NCBI RefSeq assembly: GCF_000661915.1
Contig: NZ_CP007509.1
Span: forward strand, 124,001-188,000
Direction: 5' to 3'
Length of the DNA: 64,000 nt
Source: Stutzerimonas decontaminans
GTDB lineage: Bacteria > Pseudomonadota > Gammaproteobacteria > Pseudomonadales > Pseudomonadaceae
Made by a program: the position numbers and the translations under genes. Numbering within the stretch: the stretch's first letter is position 1; each line of letters starts with the position of its first letter. Shown in pieces: positions 32,822-43,026 of the stretch. Below the pieces are notes generated by a model. The model ran no database searches. It saw nothing but the letters and a program-made list of their open reading frames with translations, and was not told the origin of the DNA.

Positions 32822-33415
32822 ATGTCCGAACGTACGGCTTACGTAGAGCGCAACACCCTGGAAACCCAGGTCAAGGTCACCATCAATCTGGATGGCACCG
32901 GCAAGGCGCGCTTCGCCATCGGCGTGCCCTTCCTGGAGCACATGCTCGACCAGATCGCCCGTCACGGGCTGATCGACCTGGATATCGAATGCAACGGCGA
33001 CCTGCACATCGATGACCACCATACCGTCGAGGACGTCGGCATCACCCTCGGCCAGGCCTTCGCCAAGGCCATCGGCGACAAGAAGGGCATGACCCGCTAC
33101 GGGCATTCCTACGTGCCGCTGGACGAGGCGCTGTCGCGCGTGGTGATCGACTTCTCCGGGCGCCCGGGGCTGACCATGAACGTGCCCTACACCCGCGCGG
33201 TGGTCGGCAAGTTCGACGTCGACCTGTTCCAGGAATTCTTCCAGGGCTTCGTCAATCACGCCCTGGTGACCCTGCACATCGACAACCTGCGCGGCATCAA
33301 CACCCACCACCAGATCGAAACCGTGTTCAAGGCCTTCGGCCGCGCGCTGCGCATGGCCGTCGAGCTCGATCCGCGCATGGCCGGGCAGATGCCTTCCACC
33401 AAAGGGTGCCTGTAA
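32822..33415 (+). CDS. hisB: Imidazoleglycerol-phosphate dehydratase HisB
   Basis: 197 residues, the monofunctional type. Metal-binding motifs HHTVED and HHQIE, each with conserved His, and [13 protein letters not shown] and [13 protein letters not shown] segments are present. It catalyses the sixth step of histidine synthesis, dehydrating imidazole glycerol phosphate. ATG at 32822 is chosen over the preceding TTG. A TATAAT box at 32781-32786 lies 30 bases upstream in the gap divergent from nasR. The stop overlaps the hisH start (TAATG). Confidence 0.97.
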   Translation: MSERTAYVERNTLETQVKVTINLDGTGKARFAIGVPFLEHMLDQIARHGLIDLDIECNGDLHIDDHHTVEDVGITLGQAFAKAIGDKKGMTRYGHSYVPLDEALSRVVIDFSGRPGLTMNVPYTRAVVGKFDVDLFQEFFQGFVNHALVTLHIDNLRGINTHHQIETVFKAFGRALRMAVELDPRMAGQMPSTKGCL

Positions 33416-34053
33416 TGCAGACCGTTGCCGTCATCGACTACGGCATGGGCAATCTGCACTCGGTGGCCAAGGCGCTGGAGCACGTCGGCGCTGGCCGCGT
33501 GCTGATCACCAGCGATGCGCAGGTCATCCGTGAGGCCGACCGCGTGGTGTTTCCCGGCGTCGGCGCGATTCGCGACTGCATGGCGGAGATCCGCCGGTTG
33601 GGCTTCGACGAGCTGGTCCGCGAAGTCAGCCAGGACCGCCCATTTCTCGGCATCTGCGTCGGCATGCAGGCGCTGATGGAGCGCAGCGAAGAAAACGACG
33701 GCGTCGATTGCATCGGCCTGTTCCCCGGTCAGGTGCGCTTCTTCGGCAAGGACCTGCACGAGGACGGCGAGCACTTGAAGGTGCCGCACATGGGCTGGAA
33801 CGAGGTCAAGCAGGTGGTCGACCATCCGCTCTGGCATGCGATCCCGGACAATGGCCGCTTCTATTTCGTGCACAGCTATTACATCGAAGCCGGCAATCCG
33901 CGGCAGGTGGTCGGTCGCGGCCATTACGGCAACGACTTCGCCGCCGCACTGGCCGATGGCTCGCGCTTCGCGGTGCAGTTCCATCCGGAGAAGAGCCACA
34001 CCCACGGCCTGCAGCTGCTGCAGAACTTCGCCGCCTGGGATGGCCGCTGGTAG
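33415..34053 (+). CDS. hisH: Imidazole glycerol phosphate synthase glutaminase subunit HisH
   Basis: 212 residues. Class I glutamine amidotransferase triad: Cys81 in FLGICVGMQ, His190 and Glu192 in [28 protein letters not shown] at the N-terminus is the usual HisH start. It supplies ammonia to HisF through the heterodimer channel. Start overlaps the hisB stop; ribosome site AAAGGGTG. HisF is separated from it by DUF2164 and hisA. Confidence 0.97.
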   Translation: MQTVAVIDYGMGNLHSVAKALEHVGAGRVLITSDAQVIREADRVVFPGVGAIRDCMAEIRRLGFDELVREVSQDRPFLGICVGMQALMERSEENDGVDCIGLFPGQVRFFGKDLHEDGEHLKVPHMGWNEVKQVVDHPLWHAIPDNGRFYFVHSYYIEAGNPRQVVGRGHYGNDFAAALADGSRFAVQFHPEKSHTHGLQLLQNFAAWDGRW

Positions 34054-34314
34054 ATGAGCCGGGCCAAGCTCAAGCCGCCAGTCCTGACGCTGGATGCCGC
34101 TCAGGAGCAGGCGGCGCAACAGGTCATCAAGCGCTTTCTGCAAGAGCGTTTCGAACTCGAGCTGGGCTCGTTCGAGGCGCAGGAGGTGCTCGATCTGTTC
34201 GCCCGTGAAATCGCGCCGCTGTATTACAACAAGGCGATCTTCGACGTGCAGAGCCACCTGAAGGAACGGTTCGAGAGCATCGAAAGCGACTTGTGGGCAC
34301 TCGAGAAGAGCTGA
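34054..34314 (+). CDS. DUF2164 family protein
   Basis: 86 residues. AQQVIKRFLQERFELELGSFEAQEVLDLFAREIAPLYYNKAIFDVQ is the DUF2164 signature. It begins on the base after the hisH stop, between hisH and hisA, an arrangement conserved in pseudomonads as far as I recall. Soluble, helical, function unknown; a direct role in histidine synthesis is not shown. Confidence 0.9.
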   Translation: MSRAKLKPPVLTLDAAQEQAAQQVIKRFLQERFELELGSFEAQEVLDLFAREIAPLYYNKAIFDVQSHLKERFESIESDLWALEKS

Positions 34315-34350
34315 CCCTTAACCGACACTTGATTTGAACAGGTTCGAGCC

Positions 34351-35094
34351 ATGCTGATTATCCCCGCTATCGATCTCAAAGACGGCGCCTGCGTGCGTCT
34401 GCGTCAGGGCCTGATGGACGATGCCACGGTGTTTTCCGACGACCCGGTGGCCATGGCGGCCAAGTGGGTCGAGGCCGGTTGCCGCCGTCTGCACCTGGTC
34501 GACCTCAACGGCGCCTTCGAAGGCCAGCCGGTCAACGGCGAGGTGGTCACGGCAATCGCCAAGCGTTATCCGAACCTGCCGATCCAGATCGGTGGCGGCA
34601 TTCGTACCCTGGAAACCATCGAGCACTACGTGCGCGCCGGCGTCAGCTACGTGATCATCGGCACCAAGGCGGTCAAAGAGCCTGAGTTCGTCGGTGAAGC
34701 CTGCCGCGCGTTCCCGGGCAAGGTCATCGTCGGGCTGGATGCGAAGGACGGCTTTGTCGCCACCGATGGCTGGGCCGAAGTCTCCAGCGTGCAGGCGGTC
34801 GATCTGGCGCGCCGCTTCGAGGCCGATGGCGTCTCGGCGATCGTCTACACCGACATCGCCAAGGACGGCATGATGCAGGGCTGCAACGTCGAGGCCACCG
34901 TGGCCCTGGCCAATGCCAGCCGCATCCCGGTAATCGCTTCTGGTGGCATTCACAACATCGGCGATATCCAAAAGCTGCTCGACACCAACACCCGCGGGAT
35001 CGTCGGCGCCATCACCGGCCGGGCAATCTACGAAGGCACGCTGGATGTGGCCGAGGCGCAGGCGCTCTGCGACCTGAAGTACAAGGACGAGTGA
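34351..35094 (+). CDS. hisA: Phosphoribosylformimino-AICAR phosphate isomerase HisA
   Basis: 247 residues, a (beta/alpha)8 barrel. Catalytic Asp8 lies in IPAIDLKDG and Asp130 in VGLDAKDG; phosphate-binding loops are IGGGIRT and [11 protein letters not shown]. It isomerises ProFAR to PRFAR, the substrate of HisF/HisH. The gene lies 36 bases after DUF2164. Confidence 0.98.
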   Translation: MLIIPAIDLKDGACVRLRQGLMDDATVFSDDPVAMAAKWVEAGCRRLHLVDLNGAFEGQPVNGEVVTAIAKRYPNLPIQIGGGIRTLETIEHYVRAGVSYVIIGTKAVKEPEFVGEACRAFPGKVIVGLDAKDGFVATDGWAEVSSVQAVDLARRFEADGVSAIVYTDIAKDGMMQGCNVEATVALANASRIPVIASGGIHNIGDIQKLLDTNTRGIVGAITGRAIYEGTLDVAEAQALCDLKYKDE

Positions 35095-35107
35095 TTCGCT
35101 GATCCGT

Positions 35108-35133
35108 GGTGGATCGGCGCAGCGTGATCCACC
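35108..35133. repeat. Intergenic hairpin repeat, copy 2
   Basis: GGTGGATC (35108-35115) and GATCCACC (35126-35133) around a 10-base loop, in the hisA-hisF gap. 24/26 identical to 8092-8117. Confidence 0.7.
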
Positions 35134-35193
35134 CTACACGCTACCTGCAGCTTGAAGCCTGCGGCTTGAAAGAAGCCGCTATCGGAGAAAGCC

Positions 35194-35964
35194 ATGGCCC
35201 TGGCCAAACGCATCATTCCCTGCCTCGACGTCGACAACGGCCGCGTGGTCAAGGGCGTCCAGTTCGAGAACATCCGTGACGCCGGCGACCCGGTGGAGAT
35301 CGCCCGCCGCTACGACGAGCAGGGCGCCGACGAGATCACCTTCCTCGACATCACCGCCAGCGTCGACAACCGCGACACCACCCTGCACACCGTCGAGCGC
35401 ATGGCCAGCCAGGTGTTCATCCCGCTGACCGTCGGCGGTGGCGTGCGCAGCGTGCAGGACATCCGCAACCTGCTCAACGCAGGCGCGGACAAGGTCTCGA
35501 TCAATACCGCCGCGGTGTTCAACCCGGATTTCGTCGGCGAGGCCGCGGACCGCTTCGGCTCGCAGTGCATCGTCGTCGCCATCGACGCGAAGAAGGTCTC
35601 CGCGCCGGGTGAGCCGGGACGCTGGGAAATCTTCACCCATGGCGGGCGCAAGCCCACCGGCCTGGATGCGGTGGCCTGGGCGAAGAAGATGGAAGACCTC
35701 GGCGCCGGCGAAATCCTGCTGACCAGCATGGATCAGGACGGCGTGAAGAGCGGCTACGACCTCGGCGTAACCCGTGCCATCAGCGAGGCGCTGTGCATTC
35801 CGGTGATCGCCTCCGGTGGCGTCGGCAACCTGCAGCACCTGGCCGATGGCATCCTCGAAGGCAAGGCCGATGCGGTGCTCGCCGCGAGCATCTTCCACTT
35901 CGGCGAATACACGATTCCGGAAGCCAAGGCCTATCTGGCGGCCCGCGGCATCGTGATGCGTTGA
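35194..35964 (+). CDS. hisF: Imidazole glycerol phosphate synthase cyclase subunit HisF
   Basis: 256 residues, (beta/alpha)8 barrel homologous to HisA. Catalytic Asp11 ([11 protein letters not shown]) and Asp130 (VAIDAKKV), phosphate loops VGGGVRS and IASGGVGN. It makes imidazole glycerol phosphate and AICAR using ammonia from HisH. Ribosome site GGAGAAAG before ATG. The hairpin repeat at 35108-35133 sits between it and hisA. Confidence 0.98.
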   Translation: MALAKRIIPCLDVDNGRVVKGVQFENIRDAGDPVEIARRYDEQGADEITFLDITASVDNRDTTLHTVERMASQVFIPLTVGGGVRSVQDIRNLLNAGADKVSINTAAVFNPDFVGEAADRFGSQCIVVAIDAKKVSAPGEPGRWEIFTHGGRKPTGLDAVAWAKKMEDLGAGEILLTSMDQDGVKSGYDLGVTRAISEALCIPVIASGGVGNLQHLADGILEGKADAVLAASIFHFGEYTIPEAKAYLAARGIVMR

Positions 35965-36050
35965 TCTCAACGTGCAGCTGAACAAGGCTTAATGGCGAAA
36001 TAAGGACATGTCCGCCGCTGTTGCGGACAAACAATCAGGAGATTTCACGC

Positions 36051-36800
36051 ATGCTCAAGACCATCGCTTCCCTCGTCGCTGCGGCACTGCTGTTCGGAGC
36101 CTCGCTGGGTCATGCGCAGACACCGGTGAAGATCGATCTGCTGACGGAGAACTTCCCGCCTTACAACATGGCGGCTGACGGCAAGAACTTCGCCCGCGAT
36201 GAAAACATCAGCGGTATCGCCGTGGACATCGTGCGCGAGATGTTCAAGCGCGCCGGTGTCGATTACACGCTGACACTGCGTTTCCCCTGGGAGCGCATCT
36301 ACGGCATGGCGTTGGAGCAGGCCAACTATGGGGTGTTCGTCACCGCGCGGCTGCCCGAGCGTGAAGAGCTGTTCAAGTGGGTCGGCCCCATCGGCCCGGA
36401 CGACTGGGTGCTGCTGGCCCGTGGCGACAGCCCGATCAATCTGACCAGTCTCGACCAGGCCCGCCAGTACAACGTCGGCGCCTACAAGGGCGATGCCATC
36501 GCCGAACACCTGGAAGGCCAGGGCCTGCAGCCGGCGCTCGCCTTACGCGATCAGGAGAACGTGAAGAAGCTGATCGACGGCAAGATCGACCTGTGGGCCA
36601 CCGGTGATCCCGCTGGTCGTTACCTGGCGCGCCAGGAAGGCGTGACCGGACTCAAGCGCGTGCTGCGCTTCGACAGTGCCGAGCTGTACCTGGCACTGAA
36701 CAAGCAGGTCGCCGACGAGACGGTACAGAAGCTGCAGAAAGCGCTCGACCAGATGCGCAGCGAAGGTGTGATCGACGCGATCAACGCACGTTACCTCTGA
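36051..36800 (+). CDS. Periplasmic solute-binding protein, family 3 (first of tandem pair)
   Basis: 249 residues from the ATG at 36051 (AGGAG site) with signal peptide MLKTIASLVAAALLFGASLGHA. Family 3 pattern: LLTENFPPYNM, GIAVDIVREMFKRAGVDYTL, LRFPWERIYGMAL, FVTARLPEREELFKWVGP. Closely related to the next gene along its whole length. No permease or ATPase gene is near, so it may work with a distant transporter or as a sensory protein. Confidence 0.85.
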   Translation: MLKTIASLVAAALLFGASLGHAQTPVKIDLLTENFPPYNMAADGKNFARDENISGIAVDIVREMFKRAGVDYTLTLRFPWERIYGMALEQANYGVFVTARLPEREELFKWVGPIGPDDWVLLARGDSPINLTSLDQARQYNVGAYKGDAIAEHLEGQGLQPALALRDQENVKKLIDGKIDLWATGDPAGRYLARQEGVTGLKRVLRFDSAELYLALNKQVADETVQKLQKALDQMRSEGVIDAINARYL

Positions 36801-37023
36801 CCGCTCCGGTCGCCCTCGGGCAACCAGGATGTAATAGCGACGCGCCAGCTGGGTGCGTCGCGCAGTCCTCTCGTGCCGTTCTGGCGCATCCATCGCTGCC
36901 ATGTTTTACCGCTTCCTGAGCTACGCGGCTGCGGCGCTGCGCTGGTTCGCATCTTGCTTTCCACCGTTCCTTGCTGATCCGCGGAGGGGCGGGTCGGGAA
37001 AACCGGAACAAGGGGAGCGAGCC

Positions 37024-37770
37024 ATGCTTAAACGAATCCTAGCCGTCATCGCGCTACTGCTCTGCAGTCACGCCCACGCCGGGCTGCCTGATGACTATCG
37101 TGTCGTGCTGCTGACCGAAAACTTTCCACCGTTCAACATGGCCGAGGACAACAAGAATTACGCGGCCGATGGAAAGATCCACGGCATCAATGCCGACATC
37201 GTGCGTGAGATGTTCCGCCGGGCGAAGATACGCTACGAGCTGAGCCTGCGCTTCCCGTGGGATCGCATCTACAAGCAGGTGCTAGAACAGCCCGATCAGG
37301 GCCTGTTTTCCACTACCTTCACCGCCGAACGTGAATCGCAATTCAAGTGGGTCGGCCCTCTAGCCAGCATCAGTTGGGTACTGCTCGCGCCAGCCGACAG
37401 CCCTTTACGCCTCTCTGGATTGGACGAGGCGCGCAACCTGCGTATCGGTGCCTACAAGAACGATGCAGTGAGTCAGCATCTGGAGAGCAAGGGGCTGGCG
37501 CCGATCAACTCGCTGCGTGACCAGGAGAACGTCGGCAAGCTGCTCAGGGGGCAGATCGACGTCTGGGCGACCGCCGATCCGGTCGGGCCCTACCTGGCCA
37601 AGCAGGAAGGCGTGACCGGGCTGAAACCGGTGTTGCGCTTCAACGAAGCGCGGCTGTTCCTTGCGCTTAACCGGGCGACGCCGGACGAGGTGGTCGAGCG
37701 TTTGCAAAGAGCGCTGGATGCGATGCGCGCCGACGGCACGGTGGATGCGCTGCTGCGCCGTTATCTCTGA
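37024..37770 (+). CDS. Periplasmic solute-binding protein, family 3 (second of tandem pair)
   Basis: 248 residues from the ATG at 37024 (GGGAG site) with signal peptide MLKRILAVIALLLCSHAHA. It shares LLTENFPPFNMA, GINADIVREMFRRA, LRFPWDRIYKQVLEQ and KWVGP with its neighbour and clearly arose by tandem duplication. Ligand unknown. The 220-base gap between the two copies has no clear terminator. Confidence 0.85.
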   Translation: MLKRILAVIALLLCSHAHAGLPDDYRVVLLTENFPPFNMAEDNKNYAADGKIHGINADIVREMFRRAKIRYELSLRFPWDRIYKQVLEQPDQGLFSTTFTAERESQFKWVGPLASISWVLLAPADSPLRLSGLDEARNLRIGAYKNDAVSQHLESKGLAPINSLRDQENVGKLLRGQIDVWATADPVGPYLAKQEGVTGLKPVLRFNEARLFLALNRATPDEVVERLQRALDAMRADGTVDALLRRYL

Positions 37771-37774
37771 TAGC

Positions 37775-38572
37775 TCAGCGATAGACGCCACCGCGACCGT
37801 GCGCGGCCATGGCCCGGTTGCTCCGTGTGGCGATCATCTGCCCCACGTCGATCCATTCGATGCCCTGCGCCGACAGCCTCGGTAGCTCGCGCTCCAGCAT
37901 CGCCAGCGTGCTTTCGTGGGGGTGGCCAATGATCACCACCGAGCCCTGCTTGCGCGCCAGTGCGATCGCAGCCTGGAAGCGTTCGGCTACGGCATTCGCC
38001 GAGGGGTCGTCATCGAGAAAGATATCCCGCGACAGGCTGGCCAGTGCCGTGCGCTGGGCGCTGGCAGCGGCCACGGTGCGCGGGCTGGTGCGACTGTCGA
38101 GGAAGAACAGGTGGCGGCGCTGCAGTTCGCCCATCAGCCAGCCCATGGCCTGCGCCTGGTCGGTCATGGCGCTGCCCATGTGGTTGTTCAGGCCGCTGGC
38201 ATGCGGCACTGCCGCCAAGGCTGCATCGAGGCGTCGGGCCAGTTCGTCATGGGGTAGCTGGGGGTGCCAGGCGAAGCGGCCCTGAGCAGGCGCCATCGGC
38301 ATGTGCAGCATGACCGTCTTGCCGGCACGATGGGCCTGCTCGGCCAAGTCTGCGGCGTGGCGGGTGTCGGGAAGAATCGCCAGCGCGACCGGCCCTGGTA
38401 GTTGCAGCACACGGCGATCGCGTGCCGGGTTCTGCCCGAGGTCGTCGATTATCAGGGTCAGCCGGGGTCTCGCGGAATGCTCCGGCGTGGCCGCAGGCTC
38501 GCCAGCGTACAGCGCCTGGCTGGCGAGCGTCAGCAACAGCGCCAGGCCTGCAGCCCAGCCTGCCATCCTCAT
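37775..38572 (-). CDS. Divergent polysaccharide deacetylase family protein (YibQ-like)
   Basis: 265 residues with signal peptide MRMAGWAAGLALLLTLASQALYA. LTLIIDDLGQNPARDRR, VALAILPDTRHA, VMLHMPMAP and LNNHMGSAMT are typical of the family. Related to carbohydrate esterase 4 proteins but catalytic behaviour is unproven. Start ATG overlaps the ctpA stop (ATGA), so it belongs to the envelope operon envC-ctpA-yibQ, possibly in cell-wall remodelling. Confidence 0.9.
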   Translation of the reverse strand: MRMAGWAAGLALLLTLASQALYAGEPAATPEHSARPRLTLIIDDLGQNPARDRRVLQLPGPVALAILPDTRHAADLAEQAHRAGKTVMLHMPMAPAQGRFAWHPQLPHDELARRLDAALAAVPHASGLNNHMGSAMTDQAQAMGWLMGELQRRHLFFLDSRTSPRTVAAASAQRTALASLSRDIFLDDDPSANAVAERFQAAIALARKQGSVVIIGHPHESTLAMLERELPRLSAQGIEWIDVGQMIATRSNRAMAAHGRGGVYR

Positions 38573-39888
38573 TGGCCGCGGGTGAGGTTCAATCCCTTGA
38601 GCAGATTCAATGCCTGGCCGAGCTGGTAGTCATCGTCCTGCGGTCGCGGCGAGTCGCTGGCGATCTGGGTGGCGGTCGGGCGGTCCGGGCCGCCGTTGCC
38701 GTTGCCCAGGTGGCCAGCAAGATCGGCTTCGCGGAAGCCATCGGCAGCCTGCTCGCGGGTCAGCTTGGCACGCTCGACCTTGATGTCCGGCTCGATGCCT
38801 TGGGCCTGGATCGAGCGGCCTTTGGGGGTGTAGTAGAGCGCGGTGGTGAGCTTGAGCGCGCGATCATTGTTCAGCGGCAGCACAGTCTGTACCGAGCCTT
38901 TGCCGAAGCTGTCAGTGCCCATCACCACGCCGCGCTTGTGGTCCTGCAGTGCGCCGGCAACGATCTCGGATGCCGAAGCGCTACCGCCGTTGATCAGCAC
39001 CACTAGCGGTACTCCTTCGCTGGCATCGGCCGGGTCGGCGTTGAAGCGCAGCTCGGAGTTGGCGATGCGGCCCTTGGTGTAGACGATCAGGCCCTTGGTG
39101 AGGAAGTGGTCGGAAATCTCCACTGCCGCCTGCAGCACGCCGCCCGGGTTGTTGCGCAGGTCGAGAACCAGACCGTTCAGCTTCTTGCCGTCGTTGTCCT
39201 TCTTCAGCTTGGCCAGCGCCTTGCCGACTTCCTCGCCGGAATTGACCTGGAACTGGGTGACGCGCAGGTAGCCGTAGCCCGGTTCGAGGATCTGGCTGCG
39301 GACACTGCGTACCTTGATGACCGCGCGCGTCAGCTTGACATCGAACGGCTGGCCGCCCTCGCGCACCAGCGTCAGGCTGATACTGCTGCCCGGTTTGCCG
39401 CGCATCTTGGCGATGGCGTCCATCATCGACAGGCCCTTGGTCGGCTGGCCGTCGATCTTGACGATCAGGTCGCCGGCTTCGATGCCGGCCTTCGAGGCTG
39501 GGGTGTCGTCGATCGGCGAGACGACTTTGATGAAGCCATCTTCCATGCCGACCTCGATGCCGAGCCCGCCGAATTCGCCGCTGGTGCTTTCCTGCAGTTC
39601 GGCGAATGCCTCGGGCTCCAGGTAGGCGGAATGCGGATCGAGGTTGCTGAGCATGCCCTTGATGGCATTTTCCAGCAGGGTCTTGTCATCCACTGGCTCG
39701 ACATAGGCGGCCTTGATGCGGTCCAGCACCTCGGCGAAGGTGCGCAGCTCATCCAGTGGCAGGGGAGCCTTGGAGTTCGGCGCCGCAGCCTCTGCCGGTG
39801 GCTGTTGGGCCCAGGCACCGCCTTGCATCCCCAGCAATATGGCCAGGGCGAGCGTGGATGGGCGGGCGAAACGGCGCAGGTGCAACAT
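38569..39888 (-). CDS. ctpA: Carboxy-terminal processing protease CtpA, S41 family
   Basis: 439 residues with signal peptide ending near AWA (26). PDZ domain about 100-185 (GGLGIEVGMEDG, ASKAGIEAGDLIVKIDG). The S41 catalytic pair is probably Ser305 (GGSASASEI) and Lys330 (SFGKGSVQT), 25 apart as in the family. It cleaves periplasmic proteins from the C-terminus; in P. aeruginosa CtpA degrades cell-wall hydrolases. It follows envC by 71 bases. Confidence 0.95.
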   Translation of the reverse strand: MLHLRRFARPSTLALAILLGMQGGAWAQQPPAEAAAPNSKAPLPLDELRTFAEVLDRIKAAYVEPVDDKTLLENAIKGMLSNLDPHSAYLEPEAFAELQESTSGEFGGLGIEVGMEDGFIKVVSPIDDTPASKAGIEAGDLIVKIDGQPTKGLSMMDAIAKMRGKPGSSISLTLVREGGQPFDVKLTRAVIKVRSVRSQILEPGYGYLRVTQFQVNSGEEVGKALAKLKKDNDGKKLNGLVLDLRNNPGGVLQAAVEISDHFLTKGLIVYTKGRIANSELRFNADPADASEGVPLVVLINGGSASASEIVAGALQDHKRGVVMGTDSFGKGSVQTVLPLNNDRALKLTTALYYTPKGRSIQAQGIEPDIKVERAKLTREQAADGFREADLAGHLGNGNGGPDRPTATQIASDSPRPQDDDYQLGQALNLLKGLNLTRGQ

Positions 39889-39959
39889 GTCGAACTCCAG
39901 TTATGAGAGGGCGTGCTTGGCGATGCGGACGGCTCGGCAAGGACCGAAGCCGCGACTCG

Positions 39960-41222
39960 CTAGCCTTGCGCGCGACACCATTGGGCGGGGTCGCTAGGGC
40001 GGCCCTGCTGCCGAATGGCGAAATACAGTGCGGCGGTTTCCTGGCCGCCGCTGGTGCCTACCGTGGCGATCGGATCGCCGGCCTTGACGATGTCGCCGGC
40101 GTCACGCAGCAGGCTCTGGTTGTGACCATACAGGCTCAGGTAACCATTTCCATGATCGAGTATCACCAGCAGCCCGGCACCACGTAGCCAGTCGGCGAAT
40201 ACTACCCGGCCGCCGTGCACGGCGCGGACCTGAGTGCCGACGCTGGCACCGATCAGCACGCCGTCCCACTTGGTTCGAGCGTCGCCGCCGCGCGGAGTGC
40301 CGTAGCGGGCGACGAGGCGTCCGTCGACCGGCCATGGCAGCTTGCCCTTGGCCTTGGCGAACGGGCCGCCGAAGTTGCCTCCTGCGCTGGACACCAGCGG
40401 GCCGCTCGGCGCGCTGCTGGCGCCGGTCTGGGATTGTTGCTGCTGTTGTTGGCGCTGGCGCTCGGCAAGCAATGCGCGCTGCCGTGCTTCCTCAGCCTCA
40501 CGTGCCTGGCGCGCCAGGGTTTCCTCAATGGTCTTGAGCACACGTTCGAACTGGGCCTGCTCCTGGCGGCGGGCCTGCAGTTTCTGCTCGCGGCTGGAGA
40601 AGTCGCTGTTGAGCTTGGCCAGGGTCTGCTGGCGTTCCTTGCGCACCTCGGCGAGCTGGTTGCGGCGCTCGAGCAGGCCATCCTTCTTCTCCGCCAGCAG
40701 ACTTTGCTGCGTGGCGATATCGGCTTCTACGTTGGCCAACTGGCGCAGCGTCTCGTTGAAGTTGTCGAGCTGCTCGAGACGCGCCTTGTTGAGGTAGTCG
40801 TAATAGGTGATGGTGCGGCTGAATTTTTCCGGATTCTGCTGGTTGAGCAGTAGCTTGAGGTACTCCTGGCGGCCGTTCTGGTAGGCCGCACGGGCCTGCA
40901 GGCCGATCAGCCGCTGCTGTTCCAGACGGGCGCCTTCGAGGGTGGTTTTCTCGTCGTTCAGGCGCTCCAGCTCAGCCTCGCTGCGGTCGATCTCCTGCTG
41001 CAGAGTATCGACCTGCTTTTCCAGCTGGCCCATCTCGCTTTCGGTGGTCTTCAGCTGCTTCTGGACGCCGGATTTCTCCTGCTCGATCTGCTTGAGCAGC
41101 TTCTGCAGTTCGGCAATGTCCTGGCGAGCGGCTTCGATCTGCTGCCGCGCTGCGGCACGTTCGTCCGCCACGGCAGGGCCAAGCAGGCAGAGGAAGGCGA
41201 GGGCGAGAAAAGTACGAGGCAT
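39960..41222 (-). CDS. envC: EnvC-like murein hydrolase activator
   Basis: 420 residues: signal peptide MPRTFLALAFLCLLGPAVA, long coiled coil (about 22-260) and a C-terminal LytM (M23) domain. The domain lacks the first zinc-binding motif (KWDGVLIGA where HxxxD is expected) and the HxH end (LYFAIRQ), while YGHNQSLL keeps one His. Such degenerate LytM proteins do not cleave murein but activate amidases at the division site. Confidence 0.92.
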   Translation of the reverse strand: MPRTFLALAFLCLLGPAVADERAAARQQIEAARQDIAELQKLLKQIEQEKSGVQKQLKTTESEMGQLEKQVDTLQQEIDRSEAELERLNDEKTTLEGARLEQQRLIGLQARAAYQNGRQEYLKLLLNQQNPEKFSRTITYYDYLNKARLEQLDNFNETLRQLANVEADIATQQSLLAEKKDGLLERRNQLAEVRKERQQTLAKLNSDFSSREQKLQARRQEQAQFERVLKTIEETLARQAREAEEARQRALLAERQRQQQQQQSQTGASSAPSGPLVSSAGGNFGGPFAKAKGKLPWPVDGRLVARYGTPRGGDARTKWDGVLIGASVGTQVRAVHGGRVVFADWLRGAGLLVILDHGNGYLSLYGHNQSLLRDAGDIVKAGDPIATVGTSGGQETAALYFAIRQQGRPSDPAQWCRAQG

Positions 41223-41338
41223 GGGAGGGCGTCAACCGAGCGTTATGACCGACGTAGTATGCCTAAAAAGCAAGCTGGAAGCTTGAAGCCTGTAGCGGGA
41301 AACGGCGGCTGACGCCATCCGCTTCCCACCTGGCGCAG

Positions 41339-42886
41339 TCAGTTCAGCTCAACGATCGAGCGACCGGTCATCTCTGCTGGCACCGGCATGCCGAGCAGGG
41401 TCAGCATGGTCGGGGCGACGTCGGCCAGCACGCCGCCCTGGCGGATCGAGACGTTGCGTTTGCCGATATAGATGAACGGCACCGGCTCACAGGTATGCGC
41501 GGTGTGCGCCTGGCCGGTCATGACGTCTTCCATCTGTTCGACGTTGCCGTGGTCGGCGGTCAGCAGCGCTTCGCCACCGACCTTGTCCAGCGCCTCGACG
41601 ATGCGACCGACGCAGCTGTCCAGGCATTCCACCGCCCTGACCGCCGCCTCGAACACGCCGGTATGGCCGACCATGTCGCCGTTGGCATAGTTGACCACGA
41701 TGACGTCGTAGCGCTGGTTCTCGATGGCATCGACGATGCGGTCAGTGACCTCGGGAGCGCTCATTTCCGGCTTGAGGTCGTAGGTGGCGACCTGTGGCGA
41801 CGGGATGAGGATGCGTTCTTCGCCCGGGAAGGGCTCTTCGCGGCCGCCGGAGAAGAAGAAGGTGACGTGGGCATACTTCTCGGTTTCGGCGATGCGCAGT
41901 TGGGTCTTGCCGTTGTTGGCCAGGTACTCGCCGAGCACGTTGGTCAGCGCTTCCGGGGCGAAGGCGGCCGGCGCGGGAATGCTCGCGGCGTACTGGGTGA
42001 GCATGACGAACTCGGCCAGTTGCGGCACTCGGGCCCGCTGGAACTCGCTGAAGCCAGGTTCGACGAAGCAACGGGTCAGTTCGCGGGCGCGGTCGGCGCG
42101 GAAGTTCATGAACACCACGGCGTCACCATCCTCGACGCGCACCGGTTCGCCGATGGTGGTCGCCTTGACGAATTCGTCGCTTTCGCCGCGCTCATAGGCG
42201 GCGATCAGGCCGTCCACGGCGTAGTCGGAGCGGTATTCGGCCTTGCCCTCGACGATCAGCTCGTAGGCCTGCTGCACGCGGTCCCAGCGGTTGTCGCGAT
42301 CCATGGCGAAGTAGCGGCCGATCAGGCTGGCGATGCGGCCCTTGCCCAGGCGGGTGAAGGTGGCCTGGAGCAGTTCGATGGAGTGCTGTGCGCTCTTCGG
42401 CGGGGTGTCGCGGCCATCGAGGAAGGCATGCAGGTAGATCTTCTCGGCGCCGCGCTGGGCAGCCAGTTCGGCCATGGCCACCAGGTGATCCTGATGGCTG
42501 TGCACGCCACCGTCGGAGAGCAGGCCGAGGATGTGCACCGCCTTGCCGGCACCCACGGCCTTGTCGACTGCACCGCAGATGGTCGGGTTGGCGAAGAACT
42601 CGCCGTCGCGGATCGCCTTGGTCACGCGGGTGAAGTCCTGATACACCACGCGCCCGGCGCCCAGGTTCATGTGGCCGACCTCGGAGTTGCCCATCTGCCC
42701 GTCCGGCAGACCGACATCCATGCCGCTGCCAGAGATCAATCCGTGCGGCTGGCTGGCCAGCAGGCGATCGTAGACCGGCTTGCGCGCGGCGTGGATGGCA
42801 TTGAAGTCCGGACTGTCGCTGTGCCCGAAGCCATCGAGAATGATCAGTACCAGAGGTTTGGGCGCGGCGGTGGGGGCGACGGACAT
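41339..42886 (-). CDS. gpmI: 2,3-bisphosphoglycerate-independent phosphoglycerate mutase GpmI
   Basis: 515 residues. Metal-binding and catalytic residues include Asp19 (LIILDGFG) and the phosphorylated Ser68 ([14 protein letters not shown]); HSHQDH-like VHSHQDHL and [10 protein letters not shown] complete the two-metal site. It interconverts 3- and 2-phosphoglycerate, cytoplasmic glycolysis/gluconeogenesis. Divergent from the rhodanese-grx-secB operon. Confidence 0.98.
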   Translation of the reverse strand: MSVAPTAAPKPLVLIILDGFGHSDSPDFNAIHAARKPVYDRLLASQPHGLISGSGMDVGLPDGQMGNSEVGHMNLGAGRVVYQDFTRVTKAIRDGEFFANPTICGAVDKAVGAGKAVHILGLLSDGGVHSHQDHLVAMAELAAQRGAEKIYLHAFLDGRDTPPKSAQHSIELLQATFTRLGKGRIASLIGRYFAMDRDNRWDRVQQAYELIVEGKAEYRSDYAVDGLIAAYERGESDEFVKATTIGEPVRVEDGDAVVFMNFRADRARELTRCFVEPGFSEFQRARVPQLAEFVMLTQYAASIPAPAAFAPEALTNVLGEYLANNGKTQLRIAETEKYAHVTFFFSGGREEPFPGEERILIPSPQVATYDLKPEMSAPEVTDRIVDAIENQRYDVIVVNYANGDMVGHTGVFEAAVRAVECLDSCVGRIVEALDKVGGEALLTADHGNVEQMEDVMTGQAHTAHTCEPVPFIYIGKRNVSIRQGGVLADVAPTMLTLLGMPVPAEMTGRSIVELN

Positions 42887-42966
42887 GCTTTCGGGCTCCT
42901 TGCACGGGGGCGGAAAAGGGCGGCCAGTCTACTGGCTGGCCGGGGCGAGGTCACGAATCATCAGGG

Positions 42967-42995
42967 TTCAGCCGGTAGGAGGGGCTGTGTATACT
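42967..42995 (+). promoter_or_regulatory. Candidate sigma-70 promoter of rhodanese-grxC-secB
   Basis: TTCAGC (42967-42972), 17-base spacer, TATACT (42990-42995), 32 bases before the rhodanese start. The -35 is weak. Confidence 0.45.
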
Positions 42996-43026
42996 GGCCC
43001 GCATTTTATCGTCCGGGTACCCGTTG

